Assembly: GCF_027364955.1 (NCBI RefSeq)
Contig: NZ_DAHXOI010000008.1
Coordinates: 55,334 to 119,333 of the forward strand
Length of the DNA stretch: 64,000 nucleotides
Reading direction: 5' to 3'
Source of the DNA: Ferrimicrobium sp.
GTDB taxonomy: Bacteria; Actinomycetota; Acidimicrobiia; Acidimicrobiales; Acidimicrobiaceae
In this document: in pieces, positions 26,914 to 36,759 of the stretch
Position numbering within the stretch: position 1 is the stretch's first letter
How the letters are laid out: every line of letters starts with the position of its first letter
Notes under the pieces: model-generated
The model's database searches: none
What the model saw: the letters and a program-made list of their open reading frames with translations, nothing else
Told to the model about the DNA's origin: nothing
Translations under genes and position numbers: made by a program

Positions 26914-27578
26914 GTACCCCGTTGACCGTCCTGGTCGACTGCACGACTCGTCCCGGACGGATTGTCGCGCGGCGCGACGGGGTCGATCGTGAGCGATCTA
27001 TCGGTGATCGTCCACTCGGCACGCTCGCGAGTACCGTCGAAGAGCTCACCGATGGCGACGTGATCGAGCTACTGGCGCTGGTAACTGGGCCAGGACCACT
27101 GCTACCGTTGCGCAGCGCGGCGGCCTTTGTGCGCCTTCTGGCCTGGTCGCTGGGGGTTCCCGTGGTGAGTTTCCGATCGCTCGATCCGTTGGCTGAGGAC
27201 CTTGCGAGCGTTCTTGGTGCGGGCCAGCGTGGCCTCATCCTTGAACCGCTTGGTCGCAATAAGCTACTTCAGGTCGAGGTCCGTGCGGGCCAGGCCCAGG
27301 CGATCGATCGTGTGCGTGTGCTTGCTCCGGCTGATCTGTCGATCGAACCTCAAGATCTGGTAGCGGGTCAGTTGCGTGAGGAGGGGCGTCGATGGGGTGC
27401 GGAGCTTTTTGAGGCCAAGCATAACTTGGTTGACTACGCGGTGACACGCTTCCGGTGCGGGGCGGTGAGCGATCTTGGAGATCTACGTGCCTGGTACGTG
27501 AAGGATTCTGGTGTTCGACGGGGTTTTGACGTGCGCTTAGCTGATGGGTCAATCGGTAGGGTCGGTCGCCAATCATGA
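26901..27578 (+). CDS. tsaB: Divergent TsaB-type t6A biosynthesis protein
   Basis: TsaB is the inactive ASKHA-fold partner that dimerises with TsaD. The 225-aa product is assigned mostly on context (tsaE upstream, rimI-tsaD downstream) plus a weak N-terminal match: LTVLVDCTTRPGRIVARRDG in place of the usual AIDTS start, and TGPGPLLPLRSAAAFVRLLA at about 62-81 where the family has GPGSFTGLRIG. The FTG core of that motif is gone. The rest shows no recognised domain. Start ATG overlaps the tsaE end by 13 nt. Confidence 0.78.
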   Translation: MATLSTPLTVLVDCTTRPGRIVARRDGVDRERSIGDRPLGTLASTVEELTDGDVIELLALVTGPGPLLPLRSAAAFVRLLAWSLGVPVVSFRSLDPLAEDLASVLGAGQRGLILEPLGRNKLLQVEVRAGQAQAIDRVRVLAPADLSIEPQDLVAGQLREEGRRWGAELFEAKHNLVDYAVTRFRCGAVSDLGDLRAWYVKDSGVRRGFDVRLADGSIGRVGRQS

Positions 27579-28099
27579 CCGTGCGTATCATGGCGATGCA
27601 AGAACAACACCTCGATGAAGTGGTGCGAATCGAGCAGGAAATCTCCGGTATTCCGTGGAGTCGGCGACTCTTTGAGGAGGAGATTACTCGACGCAAAGAC
27701 CGACGGTATCGCGTTGCGGTGACGGAGGAGGGTGATCAGCTGCTGGGTTATTTGGGCATGCTCTACATCATCGACGAGGCACACATAGCCACCGTCGGGG
27801 TTGATCCTCATCACTGGGGACACAAGGTGGCGACCCGCCTGGTCCTCGATGCGCTTGACGCCGCCCGTGTGGAGGGAATCAAGGACTGCACGCTAGAGGT
27901 GCGCGCCCATAACGACCGCGCCAAACGCCTCTACCAGCGCTTTGGTTTTGCTCCGGTGGCGATCCGACGTGCGTACTACCATGACAACGGCGAGGATGCG
28001 ATCATCATGTGGCTCTATGACCTCGATGCGCCTGGTGAGTTGGCCCGGCGTCAGGGGATTGCTGAAACGCTCACCCAGGATGGACGAACCCATGCTTGA
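27575..28099 (+). CDS. rimI: GNAT acetyltransferase, RimI-type
   Basis: RimI-type enzymes acetylate the N-terminus of ribosomal protein S18 and other substrates. The 174-aa product has a GNAT fold: IPWSRRLFEEEI near 25, GYLGMLYIIDEAHIATVGVD near 58, the acetyl-CoA loop region HHWGHKVATRLVLDAL at about 80-95 (a degenerate Q/RxxGxG/A), and LEVRAHNDRAKRLYQRFGFA near 110. Start overlaps the tsaB stop by 4 nt. Substrate is inferred from the neighbourhood. Confidence 0.9.
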   Translation: MTVRIMAMQEQHLDEVVRIEQEISGIPWSRRLFEEEITRRKDRRYRVAVTEEGDQLLGYLGMLYIIDEAHIATVGVDPHHWGHKVATRLVLDALDAARVEGIKDCTLEVRAHNDRAKRLYQRFGFAPVAIRRAYYHDNGEDAIIMWLYDLDAPGELARRQGIAETLTQDGRTHA

Positions 28100-29153
28100 G
28101 CACTCCAGCAACACCGCTTTCACCGAACCCTCCAGCATGCAGTTACGGCTTGTCGACGCCGGTGTGATCTTGGGCATCGAGACCTCATGCGATGAGACCG
28201 CGGTGGCGGTACTGTCAGGGACGACCGTGCTCTCGTCGATCATTCAATCCCAGATCGAGATTCATGCATCGTTTGGCGGAGTGGTGCCTGAGTTGGCTGC
28301 GCGGGCCCATGATCACGCGATCCTTACGACGATTCGCGCCGCCCTCGATGAGGCGCATCTGGGCCTCGATCAACTCGACGCGATAGCGGTGACCAACGGC
28401 CCTGGCTTGCCAGGGGCACTGATGGTGGGGGTAGGAAGCGCCCAGGGCTTAGCGCTCGGACGACATCTTCCACTCTATCCAGTGGATCATATGGAGGGTC
28501 ATCTGTTCGCGGCGGCCCTTGAGGCACCGGTGGAGCTGCCGGCGCTGGTGCTCCTCGTCTCTGGCGGGCATACCGAGATGATCAGGGTGGAGGCGCCTGG
28601 CGCGTATCGACTGATCGGAAGAACTAAGGATGACGCAGCCGGTGAGGCTTTTGACAAGGTGGCTCGTCTGTTGGATCTCGGCTACCCAGGAGGGCCAGCG
28701 ATTGAACGAGTGGCCCAGGAAGCCACGGCGCCGAGTATCAGTTTTCCTCGCGGGTTGCGAGGCGAAGGACTTGACTTCTCCTTCTCGGGTTTGAAGACGG
28801 CGGTGATGTCGTTCGTGAGGACGCATCCTGAGGTGGGAGTAGCTGAAATTGCGACCGCATTCCAGATCGCCGCCGTGGATGCGCTGGTGATCAAGGTCGA
28901 TCGTGCGCTCTCTCTTGCACCCTATGCATCGGTCGTGCTCGGCGGTGGTGTCGCTGCCAACGAACTGTTGCGTACCATGATCCGCCAGGTCGCCACTGAT
29001 CGCGGTATCGCTGGAGCGATCCCTGCGAAACGATACTGCACCGATAACGGAGCGATGATCGCTGCGGCTGCTGCCTTTCACCGATCGATGGGGGATCCAG
29101 GTGTTAGTGCCGTCGATGCCGATCCCGGGCGTACCCTTATCGAGGGTGTTTAG
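28092..29153 (+). CDS. tsaD: tRNA N6-adenosine threonylcarbamoyltransferase TsaD
   Basis: Transfers the threonylcarbamoyl group to A37 of tRNA. From the ATG at 28092, which overlaps rimI by 8 nt, the product is 353 aa; ATGs at 28080 or 28137 are alternatives, the last giving a start nearer the family's. Motifs: GIETSCDETAVAVLSG near the N-terminus, metal-binding HxxxH in ELAARAHDHA, VTNGPGLPGALMVGVGSAQG, SGGHTEMI, and the C-terminal GGGVAANELLR and YCTDNGAMIA. Confidence 0.96.
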   Translation: MLEHSSNTAFTEPSSMQLRLVDAGVILGIETSCDETAVAVLSGTTVLSSIIQSQIEIHASFGGVVPELAARAHDHAILTTIRAALDEAHLGLDQLDAIAVTNGPGLPGALMVGVGSAQGLALGRHLPLYPVDHMEGHLFAAALEAPVELPALVLLVSGGHTEMIRVEAPGAYRLIGRTKDDAAGEAFDKVARLLDLGYPGGPAIERVAQEATAPSISFPRGLRGEGLDFSFSGLKTAVMSFVRTHPEVGVAEIATAFQIAAVDALVIKVDRALSLAPYASVVLGGGVAANELLRTMIRQVATDRGIAGAIPAKRYCTDNGAMIAAAAAFHRSMGDPGVSAVDADPGRTLIEGV

Positions 29154-29252
29154 ACGCAGAGAGGCTCGGCATCGACTTCGCCTGCGGAATCGTTGCCCAT
29201 CTGGGTCAAGTACGCTCCCTGCTGCGAGAAAACTTGCCTGTGAGGATGGAAG

Positions 29253-29279
29253 TTAGCACTCGAGGCACTAGAGTGCTAG
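29253..29279. promoter_or_regulatory. CIRCE operator (HrcA binding site) before groES
   Basis: TTAGCACTC at 29253-29261, a 9-bp spacer, and GAGTGCTAG at 29271-29279. This matches the CIRCE consensus TTAGCACTC-N9-GAGTGCTAA with one mismatch at the last base. It lies 47 nt upstream of the groES ATG, so repression of groES-groEL by HrcA is expected; hrcA itself is not in the window. Confidence 0.95.
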
Positions 29280-29325
29280 TTGGCCAATAGGTGGCAAGTT
29301 AACTCAAACAAGGAGGCAAAACAGA

Positions 29326-31271
<1,946 letters not shown>

Positions 31272-31305
31272 TCATCCATCCTTGCTCCTTCGCGTAAAGG
31301 AACTA

Positions 31306-31343
31306 CTCTGGCGGGTGTGCAAACATCCGTCAGAGCTAGTTTT
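31306..31343 (+). terminator. Probable terminator after groEL
   Basis: CTCTGGCGG at 31306-31314 pairs with CCGTCAGAG at 31327-31335 (one G-T pair) around a 12-nt loop, followed by CTAGTTTTGG. It lies 35 nt past the groEL stop. The U-tract is short, so efficiency is uncertain. Confidence 0.6.
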
Positions 31344-31425
31344 GGACACGGTTCATACCCAGTCATGTGAGTACAAGAAGGTTTGGTGCTGGCGTTCATG
31401 AGGGGAAGGTTGCAGCTGAGTCGCC

Positions 31426-32073
31426 ATGACAGTACGAGATCTCCATCAATACCTCCAGGGTTTGCCGACGGTTGCCCGTCGCGTCCCCGTGATACTGAGA
31501 TCGGAGTCTGGTGGTATTCCTCCATATGCCGCGGTCGTGGAGCGATTGAAACGCTCGCTCTCCCCGCTGCCTACTGGGATCGGTGGGAACGGAGCCGCCG
31601 TCTTGCTGCTGCTCTATCCCGCTGGCGACGAGACGATGGTGTTGATGACGAGACGTTCTGGGGCATTGCGAAATCACCCTCGTGAAATCTCCTTTCCGGG
31701 GGGCAGGGTGGAAGCTGGAGAGACGCTCGAGAATGCTGCTCTGCGGGAGACATACGAGGAAGTTGGCATCGATGGCTCCGCTATCGAGCTGCTCGGACTT
31801 CTCGGTTCGGGTGCCATTCGTGGAAGTGGGAGCAGTTTTTCTGGCATCGTCGGGTGCTCGACGTCGCGGCCAGTCGTCACCCTCAACGCCGACGAGGTCG
31901 AGGTCGTGCTGGAAGTGCCGTTGAGCTTGGTGTACACCCCCGACTATTTTTGTGAGCTTTGGTACAGCGAGGCGTTCGGTTGGGGTCTGTTTCATTTTTT
32001 CGTGATGGCACCGGACCTTATCTGGGGTGCCTCGGCGCGAATGTTAGTCGATCTGTTGACGCTCCTCGAGTGA
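31426..32073 (+). CDS. Nudix hydrolase, CoA-pyrophosphatase-like (NudL type)
   Basis: The 215-aa product has the full Nudix box GGRVEAGETLENAALRETYE plus EVG at about 88-113, preceded by TRRSGALRNHPREISFPGG, which resembles the UPF0035 motif of CoA and acyl-CoA pyrophosphatases. Those enzymes cut CoA to phosphopantetheine and 3',5'-ADP. Cytosolic, with no signal peptide. The start is the ATG at 31426; a weak AGGGGAAGG lies 20 nt upstream. It is a single gene after the groEL terminator. Confidence 0.88.
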   Translation: MTVRDLHQYLQGLPTVARRVPVILRSESGGIPPYAAVVERLKRSLSPLPTGIGGNGAAVLLLLYPAGDETMVLMTRRSGALRNHPREISFPGGRVEAGETLENAALRETYEEVGIDGSAIELLGLLGSGAIRGSGSSFSGIVGCSTSRPVVTLNADEVEVVLEVPLSLVYTPDYFCELWYSEAFGWGLFHFFVMAPDLIWGASARMLVDLLTLLE

Positions 32074-32097
32074 CTGGTTTGACACGGGAGGTTACCC

Positions 32098-32955
32098 CTA
32101 TCGCCGGTCGACGTAGAGGGTCTGTAACAGGTACCCGTAACTGTGGTCGCGGTCAAAGAGGGTAGCGCGAGTGGTGCCGATCCCGTCGTGAGCGACGGTT
32201 GTCCGTGCCGAGATCCCGATCTCGGTGCTCAGCGGGCGTGATCGGAGGGCGATCTCCATCGCCGTAGGGATAAAGAGAAACTCATGGAAGTCGAGTTCAG
32301 AGCTGATCCCATTTGCAGAGTCCGCCACCAACAACACCGCCTCGATCGGCTGTAGGGGATCACTGTCGATCAGGTTGAGCCGTGGTTGGGCCCAGACGGT
32401 CGCGGGACCAGGATCGGTAAAGCCGCCTTCAAGAAATGACCAGTCAATGGAGGCGCCATAGGGGAATGAGGCCATGGACTGGTCTGGGTGACCATGCTCA
32501 TGACCCGGTATCGTGGTGCTTGGTTCCCTTTGGGGAGCGCGTTGGTCCTCGGTCGACATCCTCCAACCGCGAGCAGAGAGCACGATGCGTCCCGCGTCGG
32601 TGTGGGCCGTGGTCTCGATCAGCTCGATGCGTCGTCCTGCCCGTAAACGGTTGGTCTCCCAGATAAGGGGTTTGAGTGGTACCTCCCCGAAGAAATCGAC
32701 GTGGACCTGGGAGAGTCTGCGATCGGGATCGACTTCGTAGGACTCAATTTCATGGACGGCTAGCGCTGAGGGTGGACCGCCATGGCAGGCCCCGGGATTC
32801 CAAGGACCCTCACTGGGAGGAAGTGGCAGATAGCGATGTGTATCTTGGCGAGTGAAGTAGCTTACAGGTGCGGGAGGTGAGGAATCAGTGCCGTTCCCCT
32901 TCTCTTCTTGTGCGTCGATCAATGGGGAATTCACGTGTTGTCCATCTAATGACAT
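32098..32955 (-). CDS. Thioesterase-family protein (TesB-like double hot dog)
   Basis: The 285-aa product looks like two hot-dog halves. The first contains PGACHGGPPSALAVHEIE (about 53-70) and VHVDFFGEVPLKPLIWET near 84, then RLRAGRRIELIETTAHTDAG; the second contains SIDWSFLEGGFTDPGPATVW near 170 and LIDSDPLQPIEAVLLVADSA near 195. This fits actinobacterial thioesterase-family proteins acting on acyl-CoA; the substrate is unknown. A -10-like TAGACT lies 10 nt before the ATG and no Shine-Dalgarno is seen. Convergent with the Nudix gene, separated by 24 nt. Confidence 0.78.
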   Translation of the reverse strand: MSLDGQHVNSPLIDAQEEKGNGTDSSPPAPVSYFTRQDTHRYLPLPPSEGPWNPGACHGGPPSALAVHEIESYEVDPDRRLSQVHVDFFGEVPLKPLIWETNRLRAGRRIELIETTAHTDAGRIVLSARGWRMSTEDQRAPQREPSTTIPGHEHGHPDQSMASFPYGASIDWSFLEGGFTDPGPATVWAQPRLNLIDSDPLQPIEAVLLVADSANGISSELDFHEFLFIPTAMEIALRSRPLSTEIGISARTTVAHDGIGTTRATLFDRDHSYGYLLQTLYVDRR

Positions 32956-33285
32956 ATTGACGACGAGTCTAGCTCCGAGCGGATTTAGTAGAGGTCGACG
33001 GTGTGTACAGGGTCAGTCGTGACGGCCGGAGTGCCAACGATCGGAATCGTCGACGCCTTTGCGCCTGCATGGGCTCTGCTGCGCTCGGCGAGATGATCAG
33101 AAGGTTGCCAAACGCGAGTCTGAGCTAAGGACACCATATGTGGCTTGCGATGATCGATATCGTGCATCGCGGCCAGACTACAGGTGTGGCGAGCCAAGGA
33201 AAGTGATGCGACAGGTTGGTCCTATAGGAGGTGCAAAGGTGGCAGGGGAGACGTGCCAGCAGTGGCTCCCCGATGTTGTCTGGCT
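32956..33285. other. Intergenic region, no gene seen
   Basis: This 330-bp stretch lies between the thioesterase start and the 3' end of the VOC gene. Apart from the likely thioesterase promoter (TAGACT on the minus strand at 32966-32971), I see no conserved coding segment, repeat or RNA structure. Confidence 0.5.
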
Positions 33286-33636
33286 CTAGAGACCGTCAAG
33301 TCCAAAACAGTTGCCGAATGGATCAAGTAGCTGACAAATTCGACGATTGGATTCGATTACCAGGGGTCCGCGATGCAATGTGCAACCAGCCACGAGGAGT
33401 TCTTGTACTTGTCTATCGACTCCATGCAGTGAGTTCCAATACACCACTGGAGTGCGCCCTAAAGGATTACGTTCGCTGTCGGCGGGGTGGAAACCCACTT
33501 CAATTCCTTCGCTGCTGTCGAGCCACCAGTACAACCCTTCGTGCTGGGGTTCGCCACCGAGCATGTGGTCAGCCCACCAGCGGCACTGCGTCTCCGGGTC
33601 AGGAGCAAAGAACATCACGGTGCGAATCGAGGACAC
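33286..33636 (-). CDS. VOC (glyoxalase/bleomycin-resistance fold) family protein
   Basis: The 116-aa product has the one-domain VOC pattern: TVMFFAPDPETQCRWWADHM near the start, GLYWWLDSSEGIEVGFHPAD in the middle and QLLDPFGNCFGL at the C-terminus, where the DPFGN motif carries a typical metal-site neighbourhood. The reaction cannot be read. I chose the GTG at 33636 because TATACT (minus strand, 33643-33648) stands exactly 6 nt before it and no Shine-Dalgarno is present, suggesting a leaderless mRNA; a GTG at 33675 would add 13 residues. Confidence 0.8.
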   Translation of the reverse strand: MSSIRTVMFFAPDPETQCRWWADHMLGGEPQHEGLYWWLDSSEGIEVGFHPADSERNPLGRTPVVYWNSLHGVDRQVQELLVAGCTLHRGPLVIESNRRICQLLDPFGNCFGLDGL

Positions 33637-33850
33637 TCGGCTAGTATAACGCAAGCTACCGTCGGCAGATCCCACGGATTCACCGCACGAGCCGGGAGGC
33701 TGTGCTCGGCGGGTAGGGAATTTCCGATGTTCCGTTTCGACGTCGCCTGTCTTGCAGTGGCTATTCAGTGGGTTAAACGAAAAAGTACTCTGGTGAACAG
33801 TGCCGTAGCTGGAATATGAGCTCCTGAGTGATCACGCGGGCCCAACCAAC

Positions 33851-34165
33851 TCAACCGAGATGGCCAAGTGTGGCAGGGAGTCGCAGAGTAGCTGCGCTTA
33901 CTCCAGCAGCGGAGAGAGCGCCCACGAAATGGTCGAGTTTATCAGGGGTGTCCGAGACAAAGATGGCGATGCCCTCGTCGTCGGTCATCGAGAGGAGCGT
34001 TTGATGGTGAAGGCGGTGATGGGTACCGAACCCATCGATAGCACGAAAAGCGGAGGCTCCAACGAGCCCAGCATCAAGGGCCTGGCGGATGATGAAGTCA
34101 GCGGCTGAGCGGTGATGTACACGGTCCGATTCATTGACAAAGATGATGAGCAGCTCTGTGTCCAT
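33851..34165 (-). CDS. DUF190 family protein
   Basis: The 104-aa product resembles DUF190, a small GlnB-like fold: ELLIIFVNESDRVHHRSAAD at the N-terminus, QALDAGLVGASAFRAIDGFG at about 29-48, and SMTDDEGIAIFVSDTPDKL near 63. In many bacteria DUF190 is next to the fluoride exporter gene crcB, but no crcB is seen here. The ATG at 34165 follows GAGGAGG at 4 nt spacing. A GTG at 34249 in frame would read through an 18-bp tandem repeat and is rejected. Confidence 0.82.
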   Translation of the reverse strand: MDTELLIIFVNESDRVHHRSAADFIIRQALDAGLVGASAFRAIDGFGTHHRLHHQTLLSMTDDEGIAIFVSDTPDKLDHFVGALSAAGVSAATLRLPATLGHLG

Positions 34166-34180
34166 ATTGCCCTCCTCGCG

Positions 34181-34216
34181 CAGGGTTTGCCCAGTGTCCA
34201 GGGTTTGCCCAGTGTC
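34181..34216. repeat. 18-bp perfect tandem repeat in the DUF190 5' leader
   Basis: CAGGGTTTGCCCAGTGTC occurs twice head to tail (plus-strand reading), 16 nt upstream of the DUF190 start codon. Each copy contains GGG-TTTG-CCC, which can fold into a tiny hairpin, so the leader could hold two. Function unknown; it may be a simple duplication. Confidence 0.9.
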
Positions 34217-34412
34217 GCGGCTACGCGGCTGGCTAGAGTAGTCGACCACGTATCTTCAACCGTCATCTTTGACTGGGTAGCTTCGACACCAGGGTGCCCA
34301 CGACTATCGTAGCACCGCTTACCATGCCTAGCGCACTTGTGTGGTTGTGGGCGAACACTTGAAGAACGATGGCACTCTGGTGCCTCCAGATTGATGGGTC
34401 GGGTTCCCTTAG

Positions 34413-35266
34413 TTCGCAAAGACGAGTCGCGACCGGGGTCGGGTCACCTTCACCACCGAAGCCATTCGTGTCGAGCCCGACTGGCGTCACGTCACCTTCC
34501 CCAGGATCGGCACGGTCCGGACCCACGAGAATACCCGGCGTTTGGAGCGCCTCATTAACAAGGACCGCGCACGGGTCCTTGCCACCGTGTCCCGCAAGGC
34601 ACTCGTATGCCGGTCGCGTTATGGGTACTGGGCCAGTTACCGATTCAACCCACCCTCACCGAGCCTGCTTCCCGGGACAGGGCACGACGTCGGGGTCCGG
34701 GTCCTTGTCACCGTCGCCAACAGACGGGGCGAAGTCATCCAACGGGTCGAGATCCCAAGGCCGCGAGAGACAGCACTTAAGGAACTGCGACACCTGAGCC
34801 GGGAACGGTCCTGACGCACCATCGGATCACGTCGCTACCGGGACACCCAACACAAGATCACCCGGCGACCACGCCGCATCGCAGACATCCGCAACCATCA
34901 CATCCCCGTCCTCACCACCGGACCTGCCAAAACCCACAGTGAGATCGTGGTCGCAAGACGGTAGGGATGCTCCGCCAGAAGGGTCCAAACCCGGCCAGGG
35001 CATGCAGGCGCGACCTGTCGGAGTCCGCCCTCGGGAAGACCCGACACCAGTTGGCTTGCAAGACCGGCTGGTACGGCTCGGAACTGGTGGTCGCCGACCG
35101 CTGGTACCCATCATCCAAGACCTGCCACCGCTGCCATGCGGTGCATATCGGATAGGCCGAACACTGGGCCTGCGCCAGCTGCGGTGTCACCCATCAACGG
35201 GACGATAACGCGGCCATCAACCTCGCACGGTACGAGGCATCAACTACCGTCGTCGGGCCAGGATGA
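34413..35266 (+). pseudogene. tnpB: Decayed TnpB (IS605/IS607 OrfB) gene, 5'-truncated
   Basis: Reading frames joined by eye give a TnpB-like chain: TFTTEAIRVEPDWRHVTFPR and IGTVRTHENTRRLERLI, then the RuvC-I region GHDVGVRVLVTVANRRGE, THSEIVV, TGWYGSELVVADRWYPSSKT, a CxxC...CxxC zinc finger (CHRC, CASC) and RDDNAAINLARY. Three in-frame stops (34812, 34962, 35153) and one frameshift near 34964 break it. The N-terminal half is missing. The RuvC-I aspartate position reads R and the RuvC-II glutamate position reads A, so the remnant is catalytically dead. No reRNA or element ends could be defined. Confidence 0.85.
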
Positions 35267-35435
35267 GCACTATCGCTCACTCATCAGCAACGGTGATGCG
35301 CTGAGAGAGCAGGTATACGGTTACCCTCGCCAGTCCTTTGCGTCGCGGCGTCGATGCAAGCACCTCTGGGGTCCGATTCAGTTCTCCCCCAACGCGCGGA
35401 CCACCAGATGAACTGGCCCTTCCTGGCGTCAAGGC

Positions 35436-36380
35436 TTAGGTGTGCGCAGGGTCATTTGCATAGTGTTCAATAGTGAGTTCATTGAGGAGTTTGTTGAGGC
35501 TAGCCTCTTCACTCGTGCGAGTGGCGGTGGGGAGGTTGCCACTTTGTACGAGCGACTGGGTGATCCGAACAGCAGCGGCCTCCTCTCTGGGGTGTGCAGG
35601 ATCAGTGGTGATGACGGCCAGTTCGTTGGTCGTGAGGGGATACTGCGCACTACTTGGTAGGCTTGCCTGTCCACTGGTAGCGTCGACCGCAAAGGGAGCT
35701 ATCGCCGGCTTGGTCAGTGAGAAATGTAAGCAACCAGGGGTCGTCGTGCAGTGCGGTGCAAAAGTTGCCCCGTAGCTTGTGGCGGGGACGGCGAGTTCAC
35801 GCTCTAGAATGGCTACTCTTTGTCCTGAGGCAGGAAGTGGATTGACGGTGATGCCTAGATTGGGTAGCGTCAGATGTGGGTTCGCGGAAGCGATGAGGGG
35901 GTTGTCCCAGTTGGTGATGGATCCCTCGAGGATGCCGATGAGTACCGCATCGTTGAGCGTGACCGTTGGTGCGGATGGGAGATTAGCCGAGAGGTACAGC
36001 GTGCTGGAGGCAAATGCAAAGCGCTCAGTTCCGCCGAGCTGGTCGAGAAGTGTCCGCCCTGGGTTTACTGAAAAGACTCGCAGATTTGTTGGGTGCTCGA
36101 GGCTGATGAGATTCATGTTGGTTGGTGGTTCGTAGCTCAGCACTATCCGTATCTTTGGGTACTTGTGGCTCAGGTCAGCAACTGACGAGGTAAGTAGCGG
36201 ACGGGTGGAAGATGCCGCCTCGACATCAATGGTGACTCCATTGAGTGGTACTGGCGCAAGGGTCGCCGATGTAGCATTTGGCGAGGTCGTTGGGGTCGCT
36301 ACAGTGGTTGCACCACACGCTGCGAGCAACATCGGCCCTGACACGAGTAGCACAACCAGGCCGAGTCCTTTAAGGCGCAT
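35436..36380 (-). CDS. PstS-like substrate-binding lipoprotein
   Basis: The 314-aa product starts with a lipoprotein signal peptide (MRLKGLGLVVLLVSGPMLLA, lipobox LAAC at about 19-22), followed by a Thr/Ser/Pro-rich linker to about residue 45. The body resembles the periplasmic-binding fold of PstS: EGSITNWDNPLIASANPHLT near 153 and ITVNPLPASGQRVAI near 178, where PstS has the phosphate-binding SGT motif; here the SGT serine context reads ASGQ. The C-terminal YPLTTNELAVITTDP also fits. It is an orphan with no permease genes nearby, so the ligand is unsure. The likely -10 is TAGAAT on the minus strand at 36425-36430. Confidence 0.75.
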   Translation of the reverse strand: MRLKGLGLVVLLVSGPMLLAACGATTVATPTTSPNATSATLAPVPLNGVTIDVEAASSTRPLLTSSVADLSHKYPKIRIVLSYEPPTNMNLISLEHPTNLRVFSVNPGRTLLDQLGGTERFAFASSTLYLSANLPSAPTVTLNDAVLIGILEGSITNWDNPLIASANPHLTLPNLGITVNPLPASGQRVAILERELAVPATSYGATFAPHCTTTPGCLHFSLTKPAIAPFAVDATSGQASLPSSAQYPLTTNELAVITTDPAHPREEAAAVRITQSLVQSGNLPTATRTSEEASLNKLLNELTIEHYANDPAHT

Positions 36381-36759
36381 CGAATACAGAACCTCCGTGC
36401 AAGTCGTAGCTACTAGACTAGAGGATTCTAACAGTTGAGCAGGATTTGTGAATCCTCTGGCTAGGTGGTTGTGGATCAGTCAGTTGTAGCGACCGAGTCG
36501 GTAGTGAACGACACACTGTGCAACGATTGGCTTTGGCGAGTTGGGTCGCGTCAGTTGAAGCGGGGTCAGCTCAGGCAGGGTCTGTTGAAGCAGGGTCCCG
36601 GGATTGCGGCACAGTGTGACTCGTTGCTGTGAGATTGGGGCCGGACTTGTTGAGGCAGAGAGGTTCCCGACAGAGTGTGGATGGTTGATGACCGGTTCGG
36701 TGACCATGGGGTAACCATGGTCGTAGGTGTTTTTGTTAGCCCGTCGATTGGAGGAAGTA
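36381..36759. promoter_or_regulatory. Long leader region before guaB3 with direct repeats and a hairpin
   Basis: Nothing in these 379 bp looks coding. At the left end lies the minus-strand -10 GTTAGAAT (36425-36432 read in reverse) of the lipoprotein gene. TTGAAGCGGGGTC at 36555-36567 is repeated as TTGAAGCAGGGTC at 36585-36597. GACCATGG at 36702-36709 and CCATGGTC at 36715-36722 form a perfect 8-bp stem with a 5-nt loop; seven bases later a T5 run follows (36730-36734), then GGAGGA and the guaB3 GTG. The hairpin plus T-run could act as an attenuator, or the palindrome as an operator. Confidence 0.5.

Noticed and set aside
34166..34249. Upstream GTG start for DUF190
   Set aside because: It would translate the 18-bp tandem repeat and add 28 unconserved residues; the ATG at 34165 has an ideal Shine-Dalgarno.
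36650..36656. A third copy of the guaB3 leader repeat (TTGAGGC)
   Set aside because: Only seven bases match with one change and the spacing is not regular, so it is within chance.
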